Shown: positions 1 to 10,715 of the stretch, piece by piece | Layout of the letters: each line of letters opens with the position of its first letter | Position numbering within the stretch: the first letter of the stretch is position 1 | NCBI RefSeq assembly: GCF_001949145.1 | Contig: NW_019091474.1 | Location: 740,413-804,412 of the forward strand | Origin: Acanthaster planci | Taxonomy: Eukaryota > Echinodermata > Asteroidea > Valvatida > Acanthasteridae | Length of the DNA stretch: 64,000 nucleotides | Direction of reading: 5' to 3' | Notes under the pieces: model-generated | The model's input: only the letters and a program-made list of their open reading frames with translations | What the model was told of the DNA's origin: nothing | The model's database searches: none | Made by a program: the position numbers and the translations under genes

Positions 1-98
1 TTGCCGGTAGGTCTGATAATCTCACTGTAATGCCGCAAACAAACCGCTCTGTTGCTAACGGTAGAAAAAATGAATGTGAAAAACTGGAGACAACCTAC

Positions 99-191
99 CC
101 AGAACGACAACAGATATCGATGAGCTGACACCCGAGCCAACGGTGTTGGTGGCTCTGCACTGGTAGCTACCCTTGTCAAGTGACTCCACAG
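99..191 (-). CDS. Ig-superfamily gene, exon 5 (second half of Ig domain 2)
   Basis: Internal coding exon of the minus-strand Ig gene. It follows an AG acceptor at 193-192 and ends before a GTAGGT donor at 98. The translation holds the diagnostic C-terminal half of an Ig domain: D-K-G-S-Y-Q-C-R-A-T-N, the classical D-x-G-x-Y-x-C motif, followed by a G strand ending VVVLG. It starts by completing a codon (phase 1) and joins exon 4 to give NLTIKAVESLDKGSYQC with no frame break. It also ends in phase 1, the usual phase for Ig module borders, so the gene must continue beyond the left edge. Which Ig family this is cannot be told from two domains. Confidence 0.85.
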
Positions 192-758
192 CTACGTGGG
201 AGGACAAACACACTTCATTACATATGTATTAGAAACTGGAAGAGAGCTTACAGATACGTGACTAATTGCGACCGAGTATTCTTTGTCAGCTTTCAAAAAA
301 GGAAGATGCAACGGGTAACTTGTGATATTCAGCCAAATGCAAACAAATACCGACTCCTAAAGTAAGAGATACATTCCTTCGCATGGTGCTACTGCAAGCC
401 TTTCCACCTGTTGCTGTCTTTCACGAATACGGTAGCCTGAAATTCCAAACACCGACTTGTTAGAGTCATTTGTTAGCCTTATTTATTACAAGCCATGTCC
501 GCACTGGACTTCTATTTCCAAGGGTTTCGCCTTCCGACCACAAATGAAAAATGGTCAACCGTGACCACTGTCTGCACTTGGACTCTCGACAAGGGAAAAC
601 TTTATCGAGACTGCAGGAGAAGTAACCAAGCTCTCAGTGCAATGACTTATGAGGGGGCTTTGTGTGACCTTTCTGTATTTGTTTGTGTCCCTGGATATGT
701 TACCATCCTCATTTTCATCTGGGAATGGGATGTATTCTTAACATCATGTCCCAACTAC
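192..758 (-). other. Intron 4 of the Ig gene
   Basis: 567 bp between exons 4 and 5, splitting Ig domain 2 in its middle. I see no coding signal or recognisable repeat; the short ORFs here have no support. Confidence 0.7.
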
Positions 759-938
759 CTTTGATGGTCAAATTCCTCCCGCTGAAGATGAATTTCCGGC
801 TGAAGCTGAGGGGGGCCCCATCCTTGAGCCAAGAGACGTTGGCCTCAGGGCTGCTGTCGTAGGGGCAGGTCAGGACAACTTGCTGGCTGGCGTTGACTTG
901 GATTTCTCTGATGGCTGGGGTCTCAAAGACGGGTGCAT
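759..938 (-). CDS. Ig-superfamily gene, exon 4 (first half of Ig domain 2)
   Basis: 180 bp exon after a TTCTCTTCCAG acceptor and before a GTAGTT donor. It encodes the start of a canonical I-set-like Ig domain: linker APVFETP, then VVLTCPYDSSPEANVSWLKD with the B-strand cysteine and C-strand tryptophan. The end, NLTIK, continues in exon 5. Three N-glycosylation sequons are visible (NAS, NVS, NLT), which fits an extracellular protein. It is phase 1 at both ends. Joined to exon 3, the boundary codon becomes TAT and gives YAPVFETP, a typical inter-domain linker. No Met start belongs here; an ATG at the acceptor is fortuitous. Confidence 0.88.
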
Positions 939-1918
939 CTGGAAGAGAAGTCAAAGACAGTAATTAACAGGTGGTTGAGTCTGCTTCATGCAAGTTAGCG
1001 CAACCACCCTGTTGGTAATGCTAGTCTGCAAGAGTCCATTTTTTTGTCCGAGTCTACATGTAGCTAATATTAGTTATCACACAAACAATATTTAGATTTA
1101 CTGGGTTATAGATTAGATTTAGTCACATGCACTACGGCACTCCAGCACTGTTCAGAGTCGGAAAGAGGATGTGGGTAATTCCAGAAATTAGGGATCCATT
1201 TTTTTTCTTGTCCCTGTCACATCTGACGTAAGACTTTGCAAGTTCAGAGCACATTTTCTAATTTTCAAGAGTGACGAATTAATGCAAATTACCTGCCAAA
1301 CAAATAGTAATAGTTTGAAATCAATTCTGATAATATTTCCATGTCAAATAACAATTACCGGTAATTGGTCAAATGTAACAGGGACACAAAAATGTCACTC
1401 TTTTGGACCCCTAATTTCTGGAACTACATGTGTACCCATGTGCAAAGTTTGGCCAGGCCGTCGCATTGCTAGAAAAAGAAAAAAATGGAAAAATTGGCAC
1501 TTGAGCGAGAAAGGAAACTGAAGAAAATCTGACCCGTCCATATGGCAAAAAAGCAGAAAAATGAAATTCGATTTTCAATAAAATGGCGGAATCTGCTAAA
1601 ATGCAGAGAATTCACACCCCAGAATAAATTTGGCAGTTATGCATTTTGCTTCAGCGTAAAATCAGCACAGTGCATTGAATTAGAACAGCGCATTACGCAG
1701 CGTTTGACACGGACCGTGCAACAGTTATAAAAGTATGCCACGCTGTACAGAGTATGTTGCCATGGATCGACCAACCAGAACTGAGAATTCAACTTTGCCT
1801 GAAGATACAGTCACGAGTCCACATTGTCGAGTCCATATCCAAGTCCAAATTTGGTCATGAAATGGTCGTCAAGCAGATTACATATTCAATCAGTCGAACG
1901 AACATTACAGGAACTTAC
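939..1918 (-). other. Intron 3 of the Ig gene
   Basis: 980 bp, AT-rich, separating Ig domains 1 and 2. No coding or RNA gene signal was seen on either strand. Confidence 0.65.
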
Positions 1919-2069
1919 AGGACACCTGTACGTAGAATGTGCAGTTGCCAGATTTGGAGGCTGCATCAGTGGCGACAGCCGTGAAGACGCCACCGTCGGC
2001 TCTTTGCACCCGGTCAACAGTCAAGGTGCTCCCATCCGCGGCAATGGCAAAATGGGTGGTGCTGTTAAT
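1919..2069 (-). CDS. Ig-superfamily gene, exon 3 (second half of Ig domain 1, atypical)
   Basis: 151 bp exon with acceptor CCTTTTCCACAG and donor GTAAGT. It starts in phase 0 and ends in phase 1. The product has the E-F strand signature LTVDRVQRADGGVFTAVATD, so the D-x-G-x-(Y/F)-x-C motif is present, but the cysteine is replaced by alanine (F-T-A). Thirteen residues later comes GNCTFYVQV, which puts a cysteine in the G strand inside an N-C-T glycosylation sequon. It joins exon 2 without frame loss (RQ followed by INSTTHF). The Ig fold assignment is secure; the disulfide pattern is non-standard. Confidence 0.82.
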
Positions 2070-5040
2070 CTGTGGAAAAGGAAGATGTATTCTCGGGCAT
2101 GTTAAGAGACTATTTTCATGGAAAAATGATGCCTCTACAATCTTGCATCTAATCACCATATTGTTTGGCCAAAAGGGTTACTTGTCTTTCATCTTGCTTT
2201 AAAAAGCTACTTGGCTACTTAGTGTTTATGTTACAGTTAGATAGCTTAATTCTTTCTGAAAATTTACAATGTACATGTAATTTGCTGCCTGTCACCACAA
2301 AACGGCCCAAATTGCCTGTACAATGACACCTTTTACCCATCTTGTTGTGTTCCAGCCAGGAGGACAGACAATCTGTGCTGTAAAAATGGACTTATGCCAT
2401 GAGAAATTAAACTGCTGAATCCTTATTGTATAAGCAAATGTGTCACTGAAAAGTGCAGCATCGGAATGACAAGTAAATAACGTCATTTTTTTTCCAAAAT
2501 CTGACACAAAGACTAATGGAAGTGCAAACTGAAGCAAGTCTATGATTCAAACTGCAGTCACTACCAAAAGTACAGTACCTGCTGTACATGTACATGTCAC
2601 ACATAAATGTACTGAAAGTTTTACCCCTAGAGACATTAATGGATTGCGGTAAGTATCGTCCTGCTTGGTCACCAGAATAGAGAAATACCCACAGAATTGT
2701 TTTCCCAAAGTGCATGTACAGGTACATGTACTGTATACCTGTAGGTAGCGCTTGGTGACATCCTGCAGTGGCATAAGTACGGTACATGTACATGTACATG
2801 TAGGGCTATTATGTCTGAATGGCATGCGGGGGTGCACACCTTTTTTTCAAGGGGGCGGCAAAACATATATGAGCTGCAGCAGAGAACATTGTTCATGGAT
2901 TTCAAATGGGGGGCACCCGGGGGCCGAGGCATTCACTGGGGGAGGGGGGCACATGACCCCCATACTAGGCCAATGAGTGACATGTAAATTTAAGAAAACA
3001 TGGGTTACATTGTCTCCGTAGAGGACAAAAAAGGGGCATTATTCCTGGACTTACATGTACATGTACATTGTACTGTATGCATACTAGTGCAAGTATACAT
3101 GTACCTGCCCTGTACATACATGTACATGTACATGTACTAGCACCTGCAATATCAATTAGAAAATGTACAGTATACGATCCGTTTTCTGCAAAATTATTTC
3201 TATGGAAGCACAGCATGTAGGGCCTACCAGTACATGTACATGTACATCATGTATACATGTTTGTGCATTACATGCGCGTGTACGTCACTTGAAAATTTTT
3301 GAGAAAGGTATTGGGTAGGACCTCCATATACTTGAACAGGATACATTAGTCACCACTGCTGTAACTACTCACTTCCATGGAGGGACTTCTTGGCACAGGA
3401 TCATGTGGTGTGGTTTTTGTACATGCATGTGTACGAGTAAAGGGTCCAAGTGGCAAATGTCAAGGGAAAAAGTGAAGCATGATTTTTTATTTTCTGCAAC
3501 ATTGAAATAGATACACAAACTGACCAATAAGGTGAGTGATTGGTACGTCAGTCTCCATGAAGATGCGAACAGTGGTGCGACTGCAAAGACCAACTCAACA
3601 CCCATTCTTTCATGTACCGGTACTGTACTCCTGTAGCTCCACTAACCCAAAATTTAATTCGTATCAACATGCTTTTTGAACATTTGTAAGAAGAAAAAGT
3701 TAATGAAAACATAAAAAAATTTGGAATACATGTACTGTATGTTCAATTCATGCCTGTTAGTGTTAAATAAACATTCAGGTTTTAAAAGTCAGTTTTGGTT
3801 TTGTTTTGAGTTCTTTTGTTTGGGGGATCATCTTTGGGTGCTTTGTACACTGTACATGTATCTTGGTTACTTAGGGGAGGGAGGCCTTTTTGGGAAGGTT
3901 TTTTACCTTTTGGGATGGACAGGACTATTTATGTAGGCCTACATGTACTGTCTTCCTCAAGCATCAGTGGGATAAAAATTAATTTTCAAGCAAACTTTAC
4001 ATGTGTACATGTACATGTGCAGGCACCAATACATGTTCTGCTTTTAAATACAAAGTGCAACATCTAAATCATATCAGGTGACGGGTGTAAATTCACGCAT
4101 TGCACTTAGTAGACAATATTCATTTAGATGAATAACAATTTTAGGGATACCAAAAGATCGACAGGAAATTCTTATTAGTAATCATTTCCTCAAAAGCGCC
4201 CCAGGCACTGTACATGTATGTTCATGTAGCTCGCAAGCCTGAAGAAACCTGTAGAGAGGAGACGATGAGAAGCGATTACAGTTTTAGAGGTGGGAGGAAA
4301 ACCCAACAGGAATACTCTAGGTAAAACCCACGGGATCAGGCACCATAGTAGTGAGGACTGAAAGCTGTCGGTTCATGTGGACTGAGCCAGGAATTGAACC
4401 TGGGCCACAGAGGTGGAAGGCGGGGAAAGAAACCCAACAGGAGTACTCTGGGTAAAACCCACGGGAGTAGTAGTGAGGACTGAAAGCTGACGGTTCATGT
4501 GGACTGAGCTGGGAATTGAACCTGGGCCACAGAGGTGGAAGGCGGGGAAAGAACCACGACACTAACCTGACTCCTCCCATGTTGCAAGGGGCTTGCTCTT
4601 TATCAAACTTTCCCTCCCTACAGCTTTCTGAAACAAAAACACTGGTTTTTCTTGGCGATTTTAACATGTTCCAAGCCATCTACTGGTACATGTACACATA
4701 CATGTACATGTAAAGGAGTATAAATGGAATTTTACACATTTTTAAAAAGTGTTGTGTCCTTTTCATGTTGTTTGTGTTGCGAGGTTGTACATGTACCGGT
4801 ATATGTACACATACATGTACATACAAGTACCCTTGAAGACAGTTTTCAGTGGTTTTCATTGCACTCTTGGCTGGAGACACAACAAAAATGGTTATATATG
4901 TACATTCAGTAGTCTTTGTGCTAACTACGGTTACGGAGCAAAATGGGGACTTCCATAGAATGATTGCAATTACACGCACAGATAATTATTACACACTGGC
5001 CATGAGTCCCCTTAGCACACACATACGAGTATACATGTAC
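2070..5040 (-). repeat. Intron 2 of the Ig gene, rich in ACATGT palindromes
   Basis: About 3 kb of intron. Clusters of overlapping TACATG/CATGTA hexamers recur near 2583-2600, 2715-2735, 2780-2805, 3052-3070, 3110-3140, 3230-3250, 4000-4022, 4684-4712 and 4785-4830. These are simple, self-complementary arrays of a type common in marine deuterostome genomes. They produce many false ORFs rich in Met-Tyr-Cys-Thr. A partly duplicated dispersed repeat lies at 4290-4552. No exon was found. Confidence 0.7.
4290..4552. repeat. Tandem copy of a dispersed repeat (131/122 bp units)
   Basis: Two adjacent copies of a unit. Each contains an AACCCAACAGGA(A/G)TACTCT block, a GTGAGGACTGAAAGCT block and an AATTGAACCTGGGCCACAGA block. 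The first block recurs at 4301 and 4432 and the last at 4409 and 4531, so the second unit is about 9 bp shorter. A related single copy lies at about 14.3-14.5 kb. This is an interspersed repeat, not a gene. Confidence 0.8.
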
Positions 5041-5186
5041 CTGTCTGTCCATGTCTGATGTAGGCTGGTGAAACCAGCGGAACGTGACTGGGCTGACGAC
5101 ACCAAAACGCTGTAAGATACATCGCATCTGGACATTGGTTGCCCCTTCCTGGACAGGCAACCGCTGTTGCTGGTCGATGGTGATGC
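5041..5186 (-). CDS. Ig-superfamily gene, exon 2 (first half of Ig domain 1)
   Basis: 146 bp exon. The acceptor is ACTTGAACAG and the donor is CAG|GTACAT. It completes a Gly codon from exon 1 and then reads ITIDQQQRLPVQEGATNVQM followed by RC, the A and B strands of an Ig domain with the B-strand cysteine. Next comes VTFRWFHQP with the C-strand tryptophan. It ends in phase 0, matching exon 3. The upstream border (phase 1) matches the signal-peptide exon exactly. It lies inside ACATGT-rich DNA, which obscures it in simple ORF views. Confidence 0.85.
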
Positions 5187-5625
5187 CTGTTCAAGTATTT
5201 TGGAAACAAAATACAGTGTACCGATACATGGACATTAAAGATATTAAAGTTACAAATCATATGCTTACAGGTACATGTAGTACTGATCAACTGCCTTGAT
5301 TGGAAGATGCCATTCCAGGCAAATTTTAGGCCTACTGCAAATCGGAAATTTCACATTTTCAAAATTGTTACATATGAGTCCGTCCTAAATCCTGTTGAAA
5401 CATACAGAGAAAGTTGCACTTCACCCTTGATCATGTTTGAATGTGTCCCACATCGGAAATTCTGAAGTGCACGGGTAATGTTATTGCATGTACATGTACG
5501 CTGGTCATTACTGGCAGTACATGTGAGTTTCCCTCAAGTTTTTTACAAATTTAGCCCTAACCATCCCTAACCACACAGAATTCAACACCAGTAAAGTGTA
5601 CAAATTTGTGGCATTGGGTACTGGC

Positions 5626-6273
5626 NNNNNNNNNNNNNNNNNNNNNNNNNNNNNNNNNNNNNNNNNNNNNNNNNNNNNNNNNNNNNNNNNNNNNNNNNNN
5701 NNNNNNNNNNNNNNNNNNNNNNNNNNNNNNNNNNNNNNNNNNNNNNNNNNNNNNNNNNNNNNNNNNNNNNNNNNNNNNNNNNNNNNNNNNNNNNNNNNNN
5801 NNNNNNNNNNNNNNNNNNNNNNNNNNNNNNNNNNNNNNNNNNNNNNNNNNNNNNNNNNNNNNNNNNNNNNNNNNNNNNNNNNNNNNNNNNNNNNNNNNNN
5901 NNNNNNNNNNNNNNNNNNNNNNNNNNNNNNNNNNNNNNNNNNNNNNNNNNNNNNNNNNNNNNNNNNNNNNNNNNNNNNNNNNNNNNNNNNNNNNNNNNNN
6001 NNNNNNNNNNNNNNNNNNNNNNNNNNNNNNNNNNNNNNNNNNNNNNNNNNNNNNNNNNNNNNNNNNNNNNNNNNNNNNNNNNNNNNNNNNNNNNNNNNNN
6101 NNNNNNNNNNNNNNNNNNNNNNNNNNNNNNNNNNNNNNNNNNNNNNNNNNNNNNNNNNNNNNNNNNNNNNNNNNNNNNNNNNNNNNNNNNNNNNNNNNNN
6201 NNNNNNNNNNNNNNNNNNNNNNNNNNNNNNNNNNNNNNNNNNNNNNNNNNNNNNNNNNNNNNNNNNNNNNNNN
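5626..6273. other. Assembly gap (648 N)
   Basis: Run of N. ORFs drawn across it are artefacts. Confidence 1.
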
Positions 6274-6550
6274 GAGTATAGCAACAGTGTCTTTAGTCTG
6301 GGGAATTCAAATTGTTACGTTTCTGTGCAATCAGATAACACAGGGTTCCAAATTTTATTCAAATTTGACTCGCAAATGGCTTATTGAATGGGTATTGTAG
6401 CCCTGTGACTGCTGGGGTTTACCTATAGACTCAATAGTGCCCACTTTTTATGAGTGTGCGTTTCTAATGCAATGCAATAGAGGACACAGTGGAGGGGTTA
6501 CTCTATCTGCTTGCCATGTTTTGTGCAAGAAATGTCAGCGAAAGTTGACA

Positions 6551-6785
6551 AGAAAGAGCAAAGAAGATAAAAGGAGAAAATAAAGATGAACAAAGTAAAG
6601 AAAGAGAAAAGAAGATAAGAAAGATAAAAGGAGAAAATACAGATAAAGTAAAGAAACAGAAAAGAAGATAAGAAAGATAAAAGGAGAAAATACAGATAAA
6701 GTAAAGAAAGAGAAAAGAAGATAAGAAAGATAAAAGGAGAAAATAAAGATGAACAAAGTAAAGAAAGAGAAAAGAAAGACAAAAA
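6551..6785. repeat. 53-bp purine-strand minisatellite
   Basis: About four tandem units rich in AGAAAAGAAGATAAGAAAG; this block starts at 6611, 6664 and 6717, giving a 53-bp period. The strand is almost all purine, with alternating variants (TACAGATAAAG versus TAAAGATGAACAAAG). The long Phe/Leu/Ser ORFs on the opposite strand are only its translation. Confidence 0.9.
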
Positions 6786-9700
6786 ACAAATTAACAACTT
6801 TTCTTTTCTAGTTTTTAATAAAAAGAAAAAGCACAAAAAAGGGGCAACAGACCCTGGCCAGAAACCTGGCATATTGTAGCATACTGATTGATTGCCTCAG
6901 GTGGGAGTGTAGCCTGACCTTGCACCAACCCTTGCCTGAGAAGAGACCCAGGGGAATCAGGGGTAGGCCACACATAAGCAGCTCACCATGAGCCCAGCAG
7001 TTGGGTCATTCACTTCATTATACTTAAGTGGCATAGATAAAGTTTTCACACAAGGATATTGTGTAAATTTGTTTGATAGTATATACATGTAGGTACAGTG
7101 GATCCATACTCTTTGCAATGTGCAAGGGGCCTACTGTATCCAATCAAACAAAAGTACACAAGAAAAGACCTGTTGGAGTTTGTGTGATTGGGTACTGTTG
7201 CAGCAGGAGTACTGTTGAAGTCTGTGGGATTGGGTACTGTGATGAGGTAAGAGTGTTTTTCCATGGTGTTGAAGTTTGTGTGATTGGGGAAGGTTAGGTC
7301 CAGCAGCCCTTGGCCGGTTAGGGTTTTAAAGCTAACAATGCATATGCATAAGTTTTGCCAGTTCACATATATTTCCTGGTATCATTTGTGTTTTACTGTA
7401 CTGCATTTTGAAAATGTGTGGTGAAAAAGGGACTACATGTAGGAATTCCTTTTTTTAACTTTTATTGTTGAACGGAAGATACAAAATTAGATGCACGCAC
7501 CTTACTGTTATATAAATTTTCTTTTGATTACTCTGCATGTGTACATGTTGCAAGCTGAAAACTAAAGCAACTACTGTAAAGGGTCTTAACCTTTTCTTTT
7601 CTTTTCTTCCTTCTGTAATTTCTTCCACTTTAGCCTGCCCCTTGCCCTCACCCCCATAGGAATTAATTAGTCTGTTGATTCCAATGGACATGACCTTAAA
7701 TACCAACAGATGAGGACTACTAGGTAAATGTGGTGTATTCCACCACATGTACACCTACCGGTAATTTGTTTGCGCAAAGTGTGCGCAAATATGTGCATAG
7801 AATATTTGCTGTCAAGGAAAAGTAATGAGGCGTACAATTACCCAGTATACTTAAAAAGTCCCATTTATTTTAACTACCTGTATATTTGCATTGACTTGGT
7901 ATACACGGTGTGTTCTCCATGCCGTTTTCTCTCTTTATATGTGTAAGAGGGCCTTACATCCCTCATGTTTTTGTGCCACTGTGTGACCCAAGGTAAATAA
8001 AGAAATCCTTTCTTTCCCCACTCGAACAACCGGAAATTATCCATGTAGGTTTCGGTGAGAATCCCACCTGTCAGAAACTAGCAAGTGCGTTGACATAGCC
8101 CCATGCAAGTTCCGGTGGAGTACTGCCAACATGTACAGTATGTATGCTCATGCACGCCAACGCAGCGACTACAAGACGTCTTTAATAAGCGCCAACGATT
8201 GAGAGGAAATGCATAATAATCTGTTGCTAGGCACTCGTTAGTTCCCCCCTTTTTTTCCTGCCTACCGGTACTTGGATGTGAACGTACCGGTATGTGTATA
8301 CATACACTGAAGTGCCGTACAGCGCTCAAAAGTGCAGCTATTTAAATTTTGTATTTTTACCGGTAGCTCTGCTCAGGAAGTTGTTAGCTAAAATTTCCTT
8401 TCACAAAGTAGGAAATCAGAACCGGAATCTTGGGGGATTCTTGCAGAATTTGGTCACTTCTAAAAGTACAAGTTGAATAAGGATTCAATCTACATGTAGT
8501 ACTATGCATCTGCTGGGTGTATTTTGACACACACACACACATGTACCAGTTAAACAGAGGTACCGGTATTTAATATTTTATCTGTAAAATTCATTCTTAA
8601 AAACTTGATGGCCTTGAAGTTTTGAATTGTCTTTGTCAATCAATAGCTCTTTTTGGGTTACAGGTTTGCTTATTATGGCCAGTTTGGGTGTATGTGTATT
8701 TTGTAAGGGTGGGAACTTACATTTAATTTGAAAAAGGTTTTGATAGAAAACGTTCCGATACCGTTTCAACATTTAGCCAACACTTTACAGAGGCTGCCAT
8801 GTACATGTACCTCGGTGTTTTCATGTACCGGTATGCATAACTATACACAGTAGTTCAACAATGCTGATGGTCCAACCAATGTAAAAATGTCAAATTGATG
8901 TTGGGACATTTAAAACAAGCAATGTTTATTGTTTTAAAGTCCACTGTATTCTCAAAAAGTACATGGATACCAAAAGGAAAGTGTTCTTAAAATCAGATTA
9001 CATCTTACAGGCATCGTTTACAATAAAAATGAAAGTCAAATTGTGTCAATCAAAACATCAAACCTCTTAAAGTGGCGGCTCTGTTTAAACGTTTGGGAAA
9101 ATCTGTAAACGGATTTGGAACTTGTTTTGTTTAAATGTGTAGATATCCCACCCTTTTGTTTTGTTTTTGTTTTGTTTTCCCCTTATTAATTTGCAGGCAA
9201 TGATCAAGGATATTGAATCAGCAAGTGGTCTAGTTTGAGATGCTTTTTTTTTACCTTAGTGCACTGCACATGTACAGATTTTTACAATTAACTTATCACA
9301 GTCGGATCTCGTCAACACAGACTGTGAAAATACTGGTACATGAAATAGACACGGGATGTGCGAGATCAGAGACGAAGAGACTAGTGTACAAAGAACCATT
9401 TGGGGACTGTCTGAGGAGTGTGGATAACTTGTGGGTGTATGGTAACAGGTCAATTCATGTACGCCTACTGTAAATGGATCCAATTGTGTTTTGCAATTGG
9501 AAACTTAAATGTTTATCCTCACCTTCTTAGCTTGAGAATGAGATTTCTGGTTACAGAATTTGAGCCATATGCTCTTTCCAGTTTCCACCGTGGATGTGAG
9601 TTACATGTAGGGCCAAATCTGGGAATGTGACCAATTCTCTCTGATTACAACACCTCTCCTCAGGTCCTGATTTATCATAGTGATCGAGTGAGGTCAGAAC

Positions 9701-10448
9701 TTGGTTCGCATGTGAATAAACCATGCTTGCACTGTGTACGGATGGAATTCTTGTCAGACACTCCCTGTCAGTATGTGTATACTTTACAGTGTTTAAAATC
9801 CCCTCAAGGTCATGCTACAGGCCCAGAAGGAAGCTAGAATTGACAGTGTAGAGTCAAGTAGGAAAATAACTCACTTTCTTCCATGTAATTGCCCCACCAG
9901 CCCACACCTATTCCTGTTGTTATTTTTTGGATGATTTTTTACTTTATTAACAGCGAAAGCTACATGTACGTCGTGTACATTGTATACAACTTTAAAATGT
10001 GCTTGGTACGGAAAGCCTCAATACTTTAGGCGATTAAAAATGCAGACACCTGAGATTCCAAAAAATCTAGGCCTATGCTTACACTATGCCTCCACTTTGT
10101 CGTTTGCAAAATAAGGATATTGCAAAGTAGGCCTAAATAAATTAAAGGCAGCCTGGCAGGGGGTGCCCAAACTAGCCTACATGTACAATGCACAACTCAC
10201 ATCCTGCCTGGTTTAACTGAGGCACGGTTAACTGGAAACATTGATTCATTCAATACTATTTAAACCTAACTATGGACAGCAATTCAAGCAGACTATTTGA
10301 CAACTCAACATGCTCAATATGCATTTGAGGCTGCTAAAGGCGGTTGTGTAATTTTAGGCCCTGTTGCTTGGTACAGGCTAGGACCCGTTTGGCCGCAGAA
10401 CGCCGACACGGTCGTTCACTGATTTTACTACTTTGAACAATTTCTTAC

Positions 10449-10524
10449 CTTCCGCCGTTATAACTGCACAACATATCCATAGCAGAAAAACCTTCACAAG
10501 TGACAACACGGCACCCTTCTTCAT
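10449..10524 (-). CDS. Ig-superfamily gene, exon 1 (start codon and signal peptide)
   Basis: The ATG at 10524-10522 sits in a good Kozak context (GCAGCCATGA). It encodes MKKGAVLSLVKVFLLWICCA then VITAE: a basic N-terminus, a hydrophobic core and a small-residue cleavage region, i.e. a secretory signal peptide. The exon ends in phase 1 at a GTAAGA donor, and exon 2 supplies the two bases that complete Gly. The upstream in-frame stretch lacks an ATG, so this Met is the start. It opens a gene of at least five exons encoding a secreted or type I membrane Ig protein that continues past the left edge. Confidence 0.85.
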
Positions 10525-10715
10525 GGCTGCAAAATGATATTCCAAAAGGGTAGAAATCCGAGCAAAATTCAACCTAACCTGTTAGCAAAGTTGCAACTCC
10601 CTTTGCCTCGCGCTGATGAAGTCGCGCCTGCGCTGAAAGGTGGGTGACGTCATCGTATTGAAGGCTTTTCCGATGACGTCTTTCCGTTTGAGTCATCCCA
10701 TTGGCTAAAAGTAGC
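10525..10715 (-). promoter_or_regulatory. Probable promoter and 5'UTR of the Ig gene
   Basis: Read on the minus strand there is a CCAAT box at 10704-10700, a CRE-like TGACGTC at 10674-10680 and a perfect palindromic TGACGTCA at 10645-10652. A GC-richer stretch (GCGCAGGCGCGAC) then precedes the ATG at 10524. The spacing suits a TATA-less promoter. The transcription start is not determined. Confidence 0.5.

Larger units (their letters stand above)
5187..10448 (-). other. Intron 1 of the Ig gene
   Basis: A 5.3 kb intron containing a 648-base gap (5626-6273), a 53-bp purine-rich minisatellite (about 6551-6785), a short CA run near 8527-8540 and scattered ACATGT/ACCGGT motifs. Exons 1 and 2 join in frame without anything from here, but a symmetric exon hidden in the gap cannot be excluded. 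Confidence 0.6.

Noticed and set aside
2443-5290. Many Met/Tyr/Cys/Thr-rich ORFs
   Set aside because: They arise from ACATGT palindrome arrays; only the Ig exon at 5041-5186 has splice sites and domain content.
5508-6400. Three 258-264 aa ORFs
   Set aside because: They run through a 648-base N gap; the real sequence on each side is only a few codons.
6498-6872. 124-aa Phe/Leu/Ser-rich ORF like a membrane protein
   Set aside because: It is the reverse translation of a purine-rich 53-bp minisatellite.
10525-10572. N-terminal extension of the Ig signal-peptide ORF
   Set aside because: The extension begins at TTG; the first ATG with a good Kozak context is at 10524.
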